A DNA stretch of 64,000 bases from Caldicellulosiruptor bescii DSM 6725 (lineage in GTDB: Bacteria; Bacillota; Thermoanaerobacteria; Caldicellulosiruptorales; Caldicellulosiruptoraceae), in the NCBI RefSeq assembly GCF_000022325.1, contig NC_012034.1, positions 824,501-888,500 on the forward strand, given 5' to 3'. The translations under genes were made by a program, and so were the position numbers. Under the pieces are notes generated by a model, which searched no databases, was not told the origin of the DNA, and saw nothing but the letters and a program-made list of their open reading frames with translations. Shown here piece by piece: positions 62,228 through 64,000 of this stretch; the first letter of the stretch is position 1; every line of letters begins with the position of its first letter.

Positions 62228-63883
62228 GTGGAGCTGAGATTTAAAATGCTTGTTCTTACACTGATAATAGCGTTTTTACCAACAACAATTGTCGCTATGT
62301 ATGTAATGAACAACGTAATTCCTCAGTACGAAAAAATTACCTATGATTACTTTGTAAACAAACAGCAACAAACATTAGAGAGGATAACTCAAAAGATTTT
62401 TGATGATATGTCAAACATAGCAAAAGAATATGCTATTTGGAATGAACTTTACAGAGCTGTTTTGACAAAAGATGAAAAGACAATCAACTTTTACTGGACA
62501 AGCTGGTTATACCAGAAACCTTACAATTTCTCACTAATAATTGGTTTTTCGAAAGAGGGGAGTATTATTTCGTATCACTCTCCATTTGGGAATATTAAAA
62601 GCTCTGATAGCACAAAAGTATTCCATGTATTTAAAAAAGTAACAAGCACAGTTTACCCTTCTAATAGTATAAATTTAATACCTGTTGAAAGAGGTTTTCT
62701 TAAAATAAATGATAAGGTATTTGCCTTTGTATGTTCGCCTGTTTTGGATGACAAAGATTTAACAAAACCTGTTGCTGGAGCACTTTTTCTGGCAAGGGAT
62801 ATTGATGAGTTTGTGGCTTTGATTCAGCCTTACATGGTGGATAGAATATATTTCGTGGATAAAACAAATGTATCTACCGAAGAAAACCTTCTTAAAAATC
62901 ATGTTGAGCTATTTGATATTGATGGTTATAGGATAGGAACACTTGTAATCAATTATAATGAAAGAACACTTGTGAATATAAAAAGACACTTTGAAAAACT
63001 ACTTATTATTACATTTTTGTTTCTCATAGCTTTGACTTTACTTATTGCATTTTTAGGGGGAGTATATCTTACAAGAAAAGTTATTCAACTTGAAGATTAC
63101 GCTATTTCTCTATTTTCTGGCATAAACGGTGATGTAACCACTCCAAAACCAACCGTAAAGAAAGAGGGAAGGTTTAAAAATGTAGAGCTTATTTTGGAAT
63201 ATTTTTCAAACGAAATAAAAAGCAAGATTTCGATATTAAAGCAGCAGGATAAACTATTGAAAGAATTGTTTGAAAAGGAGAAGAGAAACTTTGAAGGAGC
63301 GATAAAACTTTTAATATCTATTATTGAAATGAAAGACCCTTACACTAAAGGACATGCAGAAAGGGTTATGAAATACAGCAAGAAAATTGGAGAAAAACTG
63401 TCTTCAAAGGGATATAAAATAGACCTGTTTGACTTAGAAATTGCCGCATATCTTCACGATATTGGCAAGATTGTAATTCCGGAAAGTATCTTAAACAAAC
63501 CTGACAAGCTCACGCAAGAAGAATATTCAATAGTCAAAAGACATTCATTGGATGGTTATAACATTCTTTCAAACATTGAATATTTTGATAATATAAAAGA
63601 GATTATTTTGTACCATCACGAAAATGTAGATGGAAGTGGCTATCCGCTGGGGATAAAAGGAGACAAAATTCCCCTTGAGTCAAAGATAATCTCTGTTGCA
63701 GATGTATTTGATGCTCTTACCACAGACAGACCTTACCGCAGTGCTTTTTCAGAGGAAAAGGCATTAGAGATTATAAAAGAAGATGTTGGTAAGAAGTTTG
63801 ACCCTGAAGTTTTTGAGGCGTTTTTGAGTGTGCTTAAAGAGGAAAAAATCTTAAATTCGGTAGAGATGAAGATAGATGGATAA
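62228..63883 (+). CDS. CHASE4-sensor HD-GYP phosphodiesterase
   Basis: A 551-aa signalling protein: first membrane helix (LVLTLIIAFLPTTIVAMYVM), extracytoplasmic CHASE4-like sensor (~30-255), second helix (IITFLFLIALTLLIAFLGG), linker, and a C-terminal HD-GYP domain with HD (AAYLHDIGKI), YHHENVDGSGYP and DVFDALTTDRPYR. HD-GYP proteins hydrolyse cyclic di-GMP. All metal-binding residues look intact. GTG start follows GGATGGGGCAAG. Confidence 0.9.
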   Translation: MELRFKMLVLTLIIAFLPTTIVAMYVMNNVIPQYEKITYDYFVNKQQQTLERITQKIFDDMSNIAKEYAIWNELYRAVLTKDEKTINFYWTSWLYQKPYNFSLIIGFSKEGSIISYHSPFGNIKSSDSTKVFHVFKKVTSTVYPSNSINLIPVERGFLKINDKVFAFVCSPVLDDKDLTKPVAGALFLARDIDEFVALIQPYMVDRIYFVDKTNVSTEENLLKNHVELFDIDGYRIGTLVINYNERTLVNIKRHFEKLLIITFLFLIALTLLIAFLGGVYLTRKVIQLEDYAISLFSGINGDVTTPKPTVKKEGRFKNVELILEYFSNEIKSKISILKQQDKLLKELFEKEKRNFEGAIKLLISIIEMKDPYTKGHAERVMKYSKKIGEKLSSKGYKIDLFDLEIAAYLHDIGKIVIPESILNKPDKLTQEEYSIVKRHSLDGYNILSNIEYFDNIKEIILYHHENVDGSGYPLGIKGDKIPLESKIISVADVFDALTTDRPYRSAFSEEKALEIIKEDVGKKFDPEVFEAFLSVLKEEKILNSVEMKIDG

Positions 63884-64000
63884 GTACAAGCTTAAAATGC
63901 TACTTGAGTCTGATGAGGGACCGAAACTTGATTTTAAACAGTCTCTTTCGCTTGAGACAGATGGTGAAAAGAAAGAGCTTGTAAAAGACGTCATTGCCAT
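63876..64000 (+). CDS. AlbA_2/Schlafen-type ATP-binding protein, 5' end
   Basis: The window ends inside this gene. ATG 63876 overlaps the previous stop; the 41 visible codons read MDKYKLKMLLESDEGPKLDFK and continue with a Glu/Lys-rich stretch. The LLESDEG-x-x-LDFK pattern is the start of AlbA_2 domains (putative DNA-binding/ATPase proteins). Function cannot be judged from this fragment. Confidence 0.6.
   Translation, partial: MDKYKLKMLLESDEGPKLDFKQSLSLETDGEKKELVKDVIA

Overview
The window looks like one chromosome segment of an AT-rich, Gram-positive, thermophilic anaerobe, most likely Caldicellulosiruptor or a close relative. This is inferred from gene content and order and from recall of protein families; no search was run. 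Almost every gene lies on the + strand in long operons. Strong Shine-Dalgarno sites are the rule and TTG or GTG starts are common.

Layout. (1) 1-3163: mltG (3' end), trmR and a U32 tRNA-hydroxylation gene, then the sporulation sigma factor sigK. (2) 3164-12486: a 9.3-kb integrated element bounded by perfect 50-bp repeats of the 3' half of tRNA-Pro(CGG). It carries a ribbon-helix-helix regulator with an overlapping divergent promoter pair, several unknown genes, a TerS-like protein, a sigma-70-like protein, an Xre regulator, a PrimPol, a DUF3987-type ATPase and a tyrosine integrase. Two mirror-image arrays of a 9-bp GCGAAAAAA repeat bracket a long noncoding stretch and the replication genes. 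(3) 12615-22513: housekeeping genes (DUF402, methyltetrahydrofolate methyltransferase, DUF512 radical-SAM protein, der, plsY, csp, hslO), a five-tRNA operon (Val, Asp, Phe, Gly, Cys) and a proton-pumping pyrophosphatase. (4) 22590-25413: a very AT-rich accessory patch with small peptide ORFs, an ABC ATPase and a membrane partner; it may be a peptide/bacteriocin or immunity locus. (5) 25634-33394: gatCAB, an MNT/HEPN pair, two M16 peptidases, lgt, and a 59-codon Spo0E-like gene. (6) 33580-49365: a complete division and cell-wall cluster from mraZ to ftsZ, without ftsA. (7) 49666-54343: spoIIGA, sigE and sigG, with an IS607-type transposon (tnpA, tnpB, probable omega-RNA) lodged between spoIIGA and sigE. 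(8) 54463-64000: acyl-CoA synthetase, lysA, an M50 protease, trpS, scpAB, DUF2953, ytfJ/gerW, a degenerate M23-like protein, a CHASE4/HD-GYP signalling protein, and the start of an AlbA_2-type gene.

How it fits together. Regions 6 and 7 follow the classic Firmicute order in which septum and wall synthesis (mra/mur/fts) runs straight into the mother-cell/forespore sigma cascade. sigK and a Spo0E-like phosphatase also lie in the window. The main points for follow-up are the tRNA-Pro element with its symmetric iteron-like arrays, the transposon splitting spoIIG, whose omega-RNA guide would be read from the sigE leader, and the small-peptide/ABC patch.
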